The notes under the pieces are model-generated. The model was not told the origin of the DNA. It saw only the letters and a list, made by a program, of their open reading frames with translations, and ran no database searches. Source: Ophioderma brevispina (taxonomy: Eukaryota; Echinodermata; Ophiuroidea; Amphilepidida; Ophiodermatidae). Taken from it: a DNA stretch of 64,000 nt. The stretch spans positions 1-64,000 of the forward strand of contig JAMKCH010011747.1 of the NCBI GenBank assembly GCA_023653785.1. Reading direction: 5' to 3'. Shown here one piece after another: positions 1-10,894 of this stretch (the stretch's first letter is position 1; the number at the start of each line of letters is the position of its first letter). Position numbers and translations under genes: made by a program.

Positions 1-860
1 TACCATGGTGCTATCTAGTGCCTCTATACGCCGAGGCCGATTCCGATTTCTTTCAGCCAAATTTGGGTCAGACAGAACCATGACCCATTGCCGCATATAG
101 GGTGTTCAGTTTGGGATCAATGGTCATATATGCCAATTAAAGGGGCTTCTTCTCTGAAAATTGATTAAGGCGTCGTCCCTTACAAGCAAAACTTTCAGTA
201 CCAGAATCGCTCTCAAGATCCACCGGTACATGCTGCATACGGGCTGTTCACAGATTAGGCCCAAATGCCTTACAATATTTATCAATCTTAAGGGGGCCAT
301 TTCCTTGAAAATCTATGGAATTTCCTTCGTCTCCGCAAATGACTGGTTACATCACGAGATTAGGTGCACAGTATCCCTGTTTGGGGGTATGGAGGCTGCA
401 TATGGCGGTGTTCACAGATTAGGATCAAATGCCACAATAATTACAATTTAAAGGGGTAATTTCCTTGAAAATCTATGAATTCCTGCTTCTGCAAATTAAA
501 GGCTATTATCATCATGAGATAGATTGCCTCTCACATGATCCTGGTAGGGGGTAGGGCTTGGGCTTGATATGGGCTGTTCAAAGATTTGGACCAAATGCCC
601 AACATTACCATTAAGGGGCATCCTCGAAAATCTCGAATTATTTCTTCTCACAGATACCCGATTTTGGCTCCAAATAATACAATTTGTGATATTTAAAGGC
701 GTATTCTTGAATTCCCTCTATTCTCTAAATTAAAGGTTATTTTTCAATGTGATTGAAAGTTTTCAAACAAGATTTACAAGATCCCCTGGTAGGGGTTACA
801 CAATGGGGTTTCACAGATTGGAACCAGGTGTAATAATTACACACAGGACAATAATGATGA
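1..860. repeat. Decayed tandem array, ~140-235 bp spacing
   Basis: A block built around 'gttcacagattagg', then 'caaatgcc', then an aaaggggc-type run, then 'ccttgaaaatctatg' recurs near 103, 240, 411, 569 and 800. The spacing is irregular and the copies have diverged, so this is an old minisatellite or the internal repeats of an element that starts before the window. No coding potential is seen. Confidence 0.75.
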
Positions 861-1875
861 AATGTCGGGAAGGGAAAGTTCGTTTGATGTGGCAAACATG
901 TTGGAGGTCGCCATTCTGGGGTCAGAGGTCATCAAGGTTTCAATTATTAAACAAATGTAAGAAATTTCTTTTGGTCTGGAATAACACAAACAGGAACTGA
1001 TCATTTTAAGATCAGAGGTCAACTAATGGAGCTGGGGGAGTGGTCATCCAGGGGATAAAATTATGAAACTTTGAAAATCTACCCTTCCCGACACCATTTT
1101 GAAGTCAAAGGTTGATCATGTTTGAAACACAGAGATGTGGTTCAACGTCACAGCTAACATTTTTTTATAGTTTCAGTGGGGTTATTTTTGGCGGAAAGCT
1201 TTACATCAGGGCAAAATCAGTATTTCGATTTTGGGACACTGATATGGAACAATCTCTCGTTGCACCTTTAATTAATCAGTTTTATTATTGTTGCTGAAGT
1301 GTGCAGTATGTTGCTTGCAATTATTATATTAGTGTTACATGCGTCATTGCATATTGTGATCTTAGGCTGGAATTGGCTAGTATTTGGTTAAAATTTCTAA
1401 GCTGTTAGTTGCAGTGATGATGGATCAAGTTCATACTGGTATGCTCATACATTGAGACAAGGGGGTCTTATGTGGGGGTAACAGATGACGAGATCAACAG
1501 GCATTCAGGGGTCACTTAAGGGCGTTATATGTTATACCTTAGAATGAAAGTTCATCTGTGTTGGTATATATCGTCTGAGATGATTAACTTTTGGTACAAC
1601 ACATAAAAATTGCGTACCTGGACTTTTTCAAACTGCTACTGCAGTCTTCATCAGCAGAATGACCTCGTTTTCGTTCGTTGCGTGTCCATACAAGTCATCG
1701 GTGCTGGCTTGTGGTGGTGTCAGGATTTTGGGGGGTTCAACTGTGTAAGCTGATCCGGGGCCGCGTTTATCTATGATACGGACGCTCCTAACCTGCCCGC
1801 GTTTTTTGAAACTGGGGGCGGATTGGAACAGTCAGGGGTTTACACCTACTCTATTCGACACTGACTGCCGATGGT
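861..1875. other. No gene seen
   Basis: Short ORFs only. No splice-bounded conserved peptide, repeat structure or RNA gene was recognised here. Confidence 0.5.
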
Positions 1876-2148
1876 AATGTAACGGTTTGACTCTCTTTAC
1901 ACGGGGACCGACGGCCTTAACGTCCCTCCGAGGACTGGGATCTTTCACATGGATCATTTGCCCAATTCCAAGTGAACCATGGAGGGAGCGGTATTCTGTA
2001 TTTAATCATATCTCGTATCCGATTAATCCAGAATTGAGCACCCGACTGAATCCCATGCATAGTGCCCACCGGGATTCGAACCCGGATTTTTGTTTTGGTA
2101 TATTTGCGCCATAGGCAAGCAACCCTAACCACTAGACCACGCCTCTAC
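1876..2148 (-). mobile_element. tRNA-derived SINE
   Basis: Read on the minus strand, 2146-2062 looks like a tRNA: an A box (tggtctagtggttagg), a near-complete anticodon arm (loop ctatggc, apparent anticodon ATG) and a strong B box in a good T-arm (gggttcgaatccc). A body follows that ends with a small gggac...ggtccc hairpin near 1890-1925. The long flanking body and imperfect acceptor stem fit a SINE better than a working tRNA gene. SINE family not identified. Confidence 0.7.
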
Positions 2149-2371
2149 CAATGACCTGATTCCGGGAAATGTTTGAACCTTTGATGCCAAACGACGTCAG
2201 AACCGGGTCATATACGTTGACAGTTTGTATCGTCCCCCGTCCTTGTGTTTAGGGTGGACTGGGTGGCTCTGATGTAAATTGCCTCCTTGACCCATCTCTC
2301 GGAACCAGCCGTGACTCCCTGTCCAATATCCTGACCTCATCCATGTCAATATAGTGGGCCCCGGGATTCCC

Positions 2372-2388
2372 CCCCCCCCCCCCCCCCA
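2372..2388. repeat. Homopolymer C run
   Basis: An uninterrupted run of about 17 C followed by an A run. It is a likely site of length error in sequencing. Confidence 0.9.
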
Positions 2389-2559
2389 AAAAAAACAAAA
2401 GCCCCGTGTGGATATGTGGTAGACCTCGAAGACGTAGACTGGCCGTCCTGTGCTCTAAAAAATCTAGTTTTTAAGAACGTTCATCTCCCCTATGTAGAAT
2501 TCCTGAATTCCGCACTGTCCTCTAGAAGTACTGCCTTGACATGATAGAAGAACCAAGTC

Positions 2560-5352
2560 CAGAATTCCTTTTCTCCGACGGTGGGTTCGGCGTCAGGAAG
2601 GACATCCGGCCGATTAAAACCGCCTCCGAAAATCCTCATGAAGAAACAAATACAAGAGGGCAACCACCAGCCCCGAGCTGGGGTTGGTGTCCACTACCTA
2701 CCATAGAAGAAAGGTGAAAGGAATCACCCCGGGCCGCGCAAAGCGTTGCTTGCATCATGGCGGCTTAAAACCTGACGAGCGGGCTTGCGGGGTGAGGGTT
2801 GGGAGTCTGAATGTAGGGAGCATGAGAGGGGAAGGGTGTGGAGATTTGCGAAGAGTTAAGGAAGAGTAAGTTGGAATGTGTGTGGTGTGACAGGAAGTGA
2901 GGTGGAGAGGGGAGGGGGCTAGGATGGTGGGAGTTTGAGGGAAGAAAGTATAAGTTATGGTGGGCAGGACATAAGGATGGAATGGGGGGTGGGAGTATTG
3001 GTTAAGAAGGGAACTGTGTGAGAAGGTAGTGGAGGGGAGGAGGAGGCGATAGGGTGATGACAAGTGGTATGGCGTTGAGGAGGAGTAGTGAGCCTCCTAT
3101 GGCGCCTATGCTCCGCGAGCGGTAGACCGGCAGAAGAGAAGGACATTTTTATGATGAGATGGCAGGGGGAATGGGATATGCAAAGTGGTGGGTGAATTAG
3201 TTCTCTGTGTTGGTGATTCAATGGACATGTGGAAAAGGATCGATTGTTTTTTGGGGGTGTTCACAAGAGGGACTGTTTGCGGAGAGAAACCTGGAAGGAG
3301 GATGCTGTTAGAGTTTGTCTGAGAAGGAGGTATGCATAGCGAATACTGTGGTTAAAGAAGAGTCACAAAAGAAAGTGACCTTTAGTTCAGGGGTTGAGTT
3401 GAGGGAGAACCAACAAGTGTTAAGTTTAGTGAGAGGCATGAAAGGAAGGAAAAGATGTTGAAGGGGGAAGATTGTATGAGAGGAAGTGATGGAAAAGTTT
3501 GAACTTCAGTGATAAAGATAGAGGCCCAGGGTCCGGAAAGAGCATATGGAGAATCATGATTGAGGAGAATGAATGGGATCAGGTGGAGGCTGATGTGGGG
3601 GAAGGGCCAGTTGAGAGAGTCAGTCAGGAAGAAGTGGTAAATGCAAATTGGAGAACTGAAAACGGAAAGGCCTGCTGGACCCTCGGAAGTTGAGTGTTGA
3701 GATGATTATTGTGCGAGTGAGATAGGGATTGGTGGTGATGATGGAGGTTTGTGTCAGAGGGTGTTAGATGGAGGAGGAATGCCGGTGGAGTGGGGTAGGT
3801 GTTTAGTTCCAATTTTTAAGGAAAAGGGGATGCCAATGATCTGCGGTGCGTATAGGGGGGTGAGGTTAAAAATTGGAAAAAAAAAAATGGCATGCGATGA
3901 AAATTGTGGAGAGGGTCTAGAGAACCGAATTCGGCGGAGGATAGTGACAGTGGACGAGATGCAATTTGGTTTTAATGGATGCCAGGGAAGGGAACGATAG
4001 AATGCAGGGTTCATTTTGAGGGGATGCAGAGGAATAATCGAGCAAAAGGAAGAAGCTGTATAGGTGCTTTGTGGACCTGGAGAAGGCCTTTTATAGAGTA
4101 CCGAGGAAAAGTATGGGTGGGCAATGAGGAAGAGGGGTAATCCAGAAGTGGTGGTTAAGGCGGTGATGAGTCCTGTAGAAGGAGCAAACAAACAATATTT
4201 AGAGTAGGGTCTGAGTTGTCTGAGGAGTTTTGAAGGTGAATGTGGGTGTGCATCAGGTTCTGTGTTGTCGCCATTGGTGTTTGCAATTGGTGGTTGATGG
4301 GGTGACGGGGAGTGCAAAGAAGGTTTGATGATGAGATTCTGTATGCTGATGATTTAGTTTTAATGTTGAGACAATGAAGGGTTTGAGGGAGAAGTTTTGG
4401 AAGTGGAAGAAGGCATTTGAGAAGTAGGGCCTGAAGTAAACCTTGGGAAGACTAAAGTGATGGTGAGTTGGGAGGAGGGGGAGAGGTTGTGAGTACGGTG
4501 TTGACCCATGTGGAATATGTGTAAAAGGGTGAGGCAATCCCCCCTCAGGTGGTTGTGAGAAATGTGGGAAATGGAATCATGGAGATGCACAAAGATGAAG
4601 AAGTGACCCCAAGCTTGCAGAGATTTGGTGTGTGTGGAAGATGCCAGAAGGGAGTTGAAAAGGAGTGGGAAGGAGGTGGAAAAGATGTGTGACGAGGTGG
4701 AAAACATGATGGAGTTCACGTACCTAGGTGACAGGATTAGTGCGGGTGGTGTATGTGAGGCGGCTGTGACAGCCAGAGTAGGTATGGGTGGGTGAGTTTA
4801 GAGAATGTGGAGAGTTTTACTTTGGAGAAAGAGCCTTGAAGATGAAAGGGATGGTGTACAGGAGTTGTGTGAGATCAGTGATGCCTGTATGGGAGTGAGA
4901 CATGTCCTGAGTGAAAATGAGATAGGGATTTTGAGAAGGGCGAGGAGCAATGGTGAGAGCAAATGTTGTGGTGTGCAAATGGAATGGAGATGAAAGAAAC
5001 TGGATTTGATGCAGATTGTGGGTTGGAAGAGACGCTGACGACTGGCGAAGGCGAATTGGTGTAAGATGGTATGCCACGTGCTTGAGGAAGGATGAGGAGC
5101 ATGTTTTAACAAGGGCTTTTGAGTTTGAGGTGGGTGGTTTGAGGAAGAGGGCCGACCAAAGAGGACATGGAGAAGAAGTGGAAGGGAGGAGAGTAGGAGG
5201 GGTGGGTTGGGGATGGGGGATGCGTGAATCGGGCGAAGGGAAGGAGGGGAGTAAGAGGCGATTGGATTACGAATGTTGAGGGTATCCAGGCAACCCCGGT
5301 TGCGGGGACAAAACCGGATTTCAAACTTTGGTTTTACTACTACTACTACGAT
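2560..5352 (+). mobile_element. RTE-like non-LTR retrotransposon, near full length, broken
   Basis: An APE-type endonuclease plus reverse transcriptase element. The endonuclease start is clear at 2786-2830 (VRVGSLNVGSMRG). Reverse-transcriptase blocks follow: DEMQFGF near 3955, FVDLEKAF near 4068, VHQ-SVLSPLVFAI near 4245-4290, and the catalytic YADDLVL at 4342-4362. After the RT comes a conserved C-terminal region (MEFTYLGDRISAGG near 4710, ILRRARS near 4930). The 3' end at 5331-5350 is a short TAC triplet tail, as in many RTE-clade LINEs. Many stops and frame changes break every domain, so it cannot encode a working protein as read. The plus strand is strikingly G-rich. The RTE-like assignment comes from motif recall, not a search; the exact 5' end is uncertain. 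Confidence 0.92.
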
Positions 5353-6507
5353 CTTTTGGAGCCTACTGCCATTTTTGCGTAATGTCCGGGGAGGTTTTAA
5401 AAAAAGTGGTGATCCCGTAAGGCCCGTATATTCTGCGTAGGGCCTCCGAGACCCCTTTCACGTATGGTATTACGACTTGTCCTTTGGAATTTTGTGGTGC
5501 AAGTACTATTTACGCTCAATGCCGGGTGGGGGCCTTTTTTACTGACTTTTGAACTTCTACCAAGGCGATTCCAGGTTGGGGCCGCCAAGCTCTAAACTCA
5601 CCAAAAATGTAAAATGAAATTACAGCAATTTAAAGAGTGCAAACAACAAACTATTTGGGTGCGTTGACGTGGGTACGGTCTATGGGTGTCCATGACCACA
5701 AACGACCCTCGCCTAGTCGTTATTCATGCAAAAAAATTCAGAAAAGAATAACCCTTCCAGTGGAGTGATTCTTCACTCCAACGGTTTTTTGAATAAGAAA
5801 TTTCTTAACAACATATAAAAAATCAGAATTTTTCGTCAAGATTGCGCTTTTAAGTGTTAAACCCAATGGCGACGTCTGAAATTGGGATGTCTTCGGCAGC
5901 CCCACCTGAACTCTACTAGGCCCACTGAGGGTAGCCACACTTTGGGTGAGGAGCGTTAGGATGGGGTTTTCTCCTCCTCAACGACAGCGGGATCAGTTAT
6001 TACGCTCGGAGCCCGCCGGTAGAACCAGGTTTGGATAACCCCAAATGTATGTTCAACTGAATGATTCGAAGAAAAAAGTAAGGTACTGAATCTGTGTGAG
6101 GGGGTTGCGATTAAAATATGAGGTATAAGTTTCCCTCCGGTTTGATGACAGTCAGCGTATCTAGAAGGCAAGAAAGCGATCGTTTTCCTCCCCCTTCTGT
6201 AGTGAATTTTGAGTGTTCAGGGTCCAAAGAATTAAGATGATCTGTGAATTCCTGAGCGTATTATTCTTTGACAATAACGGACGAGTTATTTGGGACCGCT
6301 GTCCCATTTTTTCACATTGAATGGAGGAAGCGGGCGAGGAACATTTGAGCTGTGACGGTGGACTTCTCCATTTACCTCTTGTCAGCTCTTGGATTGAGAA
6401 AAGAAACGAGTAAGTGTTTTACCAGATACAAAGATCATGGGTCGAGTGACCACGCATGTCCACAAATAATAACTATACTCTTACCCACCGATGATGTTGT
6501 AACTTAC
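5353..6507. other. No gene seen
   Basis: I looked here on the minus strand for the next SLC7 exons (the YSGLWAYDGWNQLN-type block expected after 6508) and did not find them. Short ORFs only. Confidence 0.45.
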
Positions 6508-6564
6508 CCTGTACCATGCGTATGCTCCTACCACGATGATAACAAGCAAGAGCACCAAATTTGG
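6508..6564 (-). pseudogene. SLC7-type transporter exon, frame-disrupted
   Basis: On the minus strand a possible acceptor (ccacag) precedes a 57-nt stretch that ends at a good donor (cagg/gtaagt). Its translation starts AKFGALA in one frame, continues VIIVVGAY in the next and returns to RMVQG in the first. Together these match the helix after the FTxAK motif of SLC7 light-chain transporters. One extra base and one missing base explain the switches, so net frame is kept. It lies in the right order and orientation downstream of the intact exon at 7796-8050. Short length keeps confidence moderate; decay and assembly error are both possible. Confidence 0.5.
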
Positions 6565-6625
6565 CTGTGGTGTGTGAAGAATTGACAGAGGTAAGTAAAG
6601 TACCCGCCCCCGGTATAAGTCTTAC

Positions 6626-6674
6626 CAACTGTCGCACACCCCTGCCGCCCCCGTAACACCGGCAATTAAAAAAT
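6626..6674 (-). pseudogene. Possible small SLC7 exon remnant
   Basis: A 49-nt stretch on the minus strand lies between an acceptor-like ttttccctag and a donor-like gtaagac. One frame reads FFNC then YGGGRGVRQLV, loosely like the FINCYSVRxATRVQ segment expected between the intact exon and the AKFGALA exon. Its length does not fit the expected phase unless one base is extra. Tentative: supported mostly by position and order. Confidence 0.3.
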
Positions 6675-7080
6675 CTAGGGAAAAGGGAAGAGGACATTTA
6701 AAGCTAACAGTTAATAACCAATAGGTTTCTTATGTAGCCTACTTCAAAAGGCTTGATCAAGGGTTTAGTCATGGTCTATACGTAGTGTACACGAGACGAA
6801 ATGTACTAAGCTAAAAGTGAAAATTATAATGACCAAAGACCAAATTATATTGTACATTCAAAAGAAACGTCATGGATACAATGAATATAAGTTGATTGTT
6901 ACGAAAATTATGTAATTAAAGTTAATTTTATTGATCAAATGTCTAATATAACTAACCAAAGACTAAATTGTTTTAAACAAACTCACATTTCAGTTTTCTT
7001 GGGACGAAAGCAGCTTAACGAGATATGAAATACATTGACATATCGGACACAAGTGTTGAAAAAAAAACCACACATATGCG

Positions 7081-7150
7081 CTTGGACGGAATCGAACGGG
7101 CAACCTCCGCATTACTAGCACGGCGCTCTTGCCAACTAAGCTAATACCGT
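7081..7150 (-). repeat. tRNA-like (SINE head or tRNA pseudogene)
   Basis: The minus strand has an A box (tagcttagttggcaagagcg), an anticodon arm of five pairs (two of them G-T) with loop ctagtaa (apparent anticodon AGT, Thr) and a B box (cgttcgattcc). The T-stem is mispaired and no clean acceptor stem closes it, so a functional tRNA is unlikely. It would sit in an intron of the SLC7-like locus. Confidence 0.55.
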
Positions 7151-7374
7151 ACTAAGCTAACAAGCACGGGTTGTAGATGAGCGATAAATATCATCTAGAG
7201 TTGTTAGGTCCAAAAAAATTTTATATTGTTTTGAAATTTTAACCTTACATAGTTCTCAGGTAGACAAGGATGAATATTTATTAATCAGTACCTGGAGAAC
7301 TATGTAGTTAATTTTTCAAAACAAAAATTGTATATGTACTGGGTTAAGTTACGCGGAGTGAATCATGTTCTAAG

Positions 7375-7640
7375 TTTTAATGCTCATGTTCATGAATCAT
7401 GGGAACATGATTCGTGAAACATGATTCATGGAATTATGGACATGATTCATGTTTCATGAATCACATGCCCGGATCACAGGAACATATGAATCATCACACA
7501 CGAATCATGTTCCCAATTCCATGAATCACAATCATGTTTCATTAATAATATTTCATTAATTATGTTCTTGTGAACATGGATCATGAAACATGAATCATGT
7601 TCCCACGATTTACGAATCATGCATGTTCCCAACAGGCACA
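7375..7640. repeat. Palindromic 'catgattcatg' cluster
   Basis: Dense, irregular copies of catgattcatg, gaatcatgttcc and gaaacatgaatcatg in both orientations. The motif is itself nearly self-complementary, so the region can form many alternative hairpins. No coding potential. Confidence 0.85.
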
Positions 7641-7795
7641 TGACCAACCAACACTTTCAATAAATGATGGGATCGGCTGCTCCGGGTAACTTAAATATCT
7701 AGTCATGTGTGCACAGTCTATTTTTCGGATAGACGTTTTTTAACCGTCCGAGAGCCCGGCAAGGAGACATACATTAGCTCGAAGTATATACTTAC

Positions 7796-8050
7796 GTACG
7801 CACATAATCGCGATCATTTTTAGTGAACTGTCCGGTGGATCACATGCGTTCTGTGTTCCTTCGTAAAATGGCGCCACCATATAATCGGCGAAACTAATAC
7901 ACACTATGGCCAAAGATGATGGTCTTATTATCAGATTAGATGTCCATGAAAATAAGAATGCTGGCGGTCTCCCGAATGCAGCGTAGAGGAAGGCATATTC
8001 TCCACCAGATTTTGGTATCATTGTGCCCAATTCAGCGTAACAAAGAGCTC
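7796..8050 (-). CDS. SLC7-family amino acid transporter, intact internal exon
   Basis: This 255-nt exon encodes part of a light-chain-type amino acid exchanger (SLC7; heteromeric transporter subunit in the plasma membrane). It opens ALCYAELGTMIPKSGGEY, then PAFLFSW and NLIIRPSSLAIVCISFADY, all hallmark blocks around helices 3-4, and ends KMIAIMCV. The wording is closest to b(0,+)AT (SLC7A9), with LAT-type members as alternatives. The acceptor is tctattcag and the donor is gtaagt, a consensus match. The exon begins in phase 1 (the first base of the Gly codon comes from the previous exon) and leaves phase 1. The previous exon at 9649-9793 ends with the matching phase. Upstream of the acceptor the open frame runs into a triplet repeat and is not coding. 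Seen: motifs, splice sites, phase. Inferred: membership of a larger gene whose other exons are damaged or missing. Confidence 0.88.
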
Positions 8051-8114
8051 CTGAATAGATTGTAATAATCGTAAATTGGTTAGCACGGGATAGTAATTCA
8101 TGACAATGAACTAT

Positions 8115-8242
8115 GGAAATAGAAGAAAAAGTAGTAGTAGCAGTATCAGTAGCAGCAGCAGTAGCAGCAGCAGCAGTAGCAGTAGCAGCAGCAGCATCAC
8201 CAGCAGCAGCAGTATCAGCAGCAGTAGCAGCAGCAGTAGCAG

Positions 8243-8275
<33 letters not shown>

Positions 8276-8347
8276 TAGCAGCAGTAGTAGCAGTAGTAGC
8301 AGTAGTAGCAGTAGTAGCGGTAGTAGTAGTAGTAGTAGTAGTAGTAG

Positions 8348-8383
<36 letters not shown>

Positions 8384-8600
8384 CAGTAGTAGAAGAAGTA
8401 CCAGTAGTGAAGTAGTAGTAGTAGTAGTATAGTAACACTAGTAGTAGCAGTAGTAGCAGTAGTAGCAGTAGTAGTAGTAGTAGCAGTATAGCAGTAGTAG
8501 CAGTAGTAGTATTAGTAATAGCAGTAGTAGAAGTAATGGTAGTAGTAGTTGTTGTTGCACGGAGCAGTAGCAGCAGCACTTAGCAGCAGCAGTTGCAGGA
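8115..8600. repeat. CAG/TAG triplet-repeat tract
   Basis: Almost 500 bp of intermixed cag and tag triplets on the plus strand (ctg/cta on minus), with a few interruptions. It produces long low-complexity frames of Ser, Val, Ala, Thr or Leu in several phases, none of them credible proteins. It lies just upstream of the SLC7 exon acceptor, within the presumed intron. Confidence 0.95.
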
Positions 8601-8656
8601 ACGCCAGCAATAGGAGAGGGGAGGACAAGTATGTAGGAGCTGGAGGAGCACTTATA

Positions 8657-9253
8657 CAGAGTGGTCCAAAAAAGTTTACACTTTTTCTTATGCAAATTTC
8701 TCAAATGTGGGTAGACATATCAAAATTTTTAATGATAGTTATTAACTACAATATCGTGTTGGAACCTGGTGAAAACGACGTTTAAAACAAAGCTGAAATG
8801 ACAAAATGGCCGCCAGCTAGAGAAAAAAGGTGTAAAACCACTTTGCACACAAGTACGTCTATGGCACTTTGTTAGGGATCACTAATTATATCAAAGATTG
8901 ATACACTCAAACATTGAACAATTCACCTAGTCATGGAACTTGGTATTTTATTAACTTTCTGTAATAAAAAAATCCTCAGTTGTAAATTGCGTTATTTTTT
9001 ACGGATAAACACTGAGCTACAGCTTTCAAAAGTGATGATAAAGTGACTGACAAGAAAAGAATGCCCTTTTAATTTAAAATTCTCTCCAATTGAAATCAAC
9101 TTGAAAGTGTATTCAAGTGATTCAAGTGTACATCTCTTTGGTTCAGTTTCATGAATGAAATGTTCTCGCAAATATCTTAAACGAATTTGATATGTCCAGC
9201 CACTTTTGAGAAATTTTAAGAAAAAAAGTGTAAACCTTTTTTGGACCACTCTG
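8657..9253. mobile_element. Tc1/mariner-type MITE with TA target duplication
   Basis: Inverted ends of about 70 bp match closely: both begin cagagtggtccaaaaaa, continue with tttacactttttctta-like sequence and reach gacatatcaaa. TA flanks both ends (8655-8656 and 9254-9255). The 597-bp interior has no transposase, so this is a non-autonomous element. It sits in the presumed SLC7 intron between exons 9649-9793 and 7796-8050. Confidence 0.93.
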
Positions 9254-9648
9254 TAGTTTGTAATACTAACGAGATGAATTTGTTCAAGTAGTAATTGTAT
9301 GTGTGTGATTACATTTGTAATCAACTATTGCAATTATTTTAAACACAGCTAGTGGGTGAAATATAATATAAAAAAGTCGTTATCATATTTGTCTGAGATC
9401 GAATGAAAATGCTTCAGTTTAGTTTCCAAATAGTTACATCCTAAATATATTATAGAATGGCCTAAGAATATGCACTAAATATGACTTCCGATTGATGAAA
9501 ACAGGTCAAGGATACGATCTTATAAAACTTCCCATTGAAAGAGAGGAGGACATGTGACCTGAGGTAAAACTAATTTTGATTTTGATTTCCTTTTTAAGTT
9601 CTTGGACCCAAACAGGAACATTACGTACGATATCTGGTAATAATTTAC

Positions 9649-9793
9649 CCAAGAGTGATATCAGTCCGCCTACAAGCACCAGACAACAAGGCTCTGCCTA
9701 CCTTTGCGTCTGCCTGAGCACTCCCTTAGGCGATATGAATATTCCGACCCGATTATATTTCCCTCTTACAATGAAGTGGCTAAAAAGACCAAT
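9649..9793 (-). pseudogene. SLC7-type transporter exon, first recognisable, with indels
   Basis: On the minus strand an acceptor (tgttttacag) is followed by IGLFS, then a GNIIG-like stretch in a second frame, then VGIFISPKGVLRQTQ, then SLVVWCL in another frame, and finally GGLISLLG before a gtaaat donor. This is the conserved SLC7 N-terminal block covering helices 1-2 (IVGNxIGSGIFISPKG is the family hallmark). The exon is 145 nt, starts in phase 0 and ends in phase 1, which fits the intact exon at 7796-8050. At least three small indels and one in-frame stop break it although the net frame is preserved. Either the locus is a decaying pseudogene or the assembly carries indel errors. The upstream N-terminal exon was not found. 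Confidence 0.75.
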
Positions 9794-10780
9794 CTGTAAA
9801 ACAACAGATCAGGCATACAACATCATCAACGTTAAAGCTTACATTTTTCTGATTTCTTTAAATTATGATAATAGTAAATAGGACACAATAGAGCAACGTT
9901 CACAGATTGTTTCGAGCCCTGTGAGATTCATCTAGCTTGTAATTTCCCTGGACAAGAAATTAACGGCTTGGTTATCTCGATTTACCAGGGCGCATATTGG
10001 AGCTGTCCCCGCTGCGATGGTTATCTCGACCGTATGTTTGCTGGTAAGGGAAAGCGCTGATCCATCCCGATCTGCTGCATCCCTTGAAATGATCGGAAAT
10101 GGTTTTCAGTATGGTTGGGCCACATTGATCAGCGGCCATTTGTGAAACGCTTAGAGGCCAATAGCATAAGGCGCATAATAAATCTCTGCTATTCTTTATA
10201 TTCATAAATTCACAAATAGTTCACAGATTTACATTTTTATGTTCTTGCCTTTAGCTTATTTGATTTGGTTTGTATTTGTCCTTTGCTCCTTATTACATAA
10301 ATACACTACGTGATTTGAAAAATATTTTGAAATTTGCAGAATAGCTTCAAAGTGATGCATCGTCCTGTATAATTCTCATATTAATACCTTTTCCAACTGA
10401 CTAATTGGACAAAAAGAAGAAAACGGCATTGTTCCAAATACGATCCCCATTCAATTAACAGTGTTGTAGTAAGTGTCCGAACGGACAGTAAATACTAAAT
10501 TTCCGTTCATGTCCTTATTAGGTTGCTTCTGGTCCTTATCATTTGCAGGGTAGTTAGGATACCTGTACTGGTTATCATGCAAAAATCTATTTGTGATGAT
10601 TTTTTCGATTTTCTGATTAGCAAATCAACTGATAGTGTCTTTAAGTCGATTTCACAACATAAGCCATTTCGCGTATACTCTACTAATGGATTCAAGCTGG
10701 CCGGTGTATATGTTTGGCAATAGGGGAGGGGGTTGCTGCCTCTGCCCCCTTGTAAATCTCTGAGCTGAGATTGCTTTGCA
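9794..10780. other. No gene seen
   Basis: This is where an N-terminal, poorly conserved SLC7 exon or promoter would lie if the gene is real. No convincing start exon, CpG cluster or core promoter could be picked out by eye. Confidence 0.4.
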
Positions 10781-10894
10781 GATAAACCCCCCTCTATGTG
10801 TAATCTACAGGTACTTCATTTCGTAGTTCTGAATTTCCATTTGATATGAAAGCCAAAATCCCATCAGAGGTGGCATTCTACCCGAGAAGGATAT

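Noticed and set aside
2062..2146. Functional tRNA gene
   Set aside because: B box is excellent but the anticodon arm is imperfect and the acceptor stem is not paired; a SINE body follows.
3754..4317. 187-codon minus-strand ORF
   Set aside because: Antisense shadow of the RTE-like reverse transcriptase; open only because the plus strand is G-rich.
8100..8432. Poly-Ser and Val/Ala ORFs
   Set aside because: Low-complexity translations of the CAG/TAG tract in several frames.
7740..8579. A 279-codon minus-strand ORF as one protein
   Set aside because: Only the last third (7796-8050) is real coding sequence. The rest is a triplet repeat read as Thr/Leu/Ala, separated from the exon by a splice acceptor.
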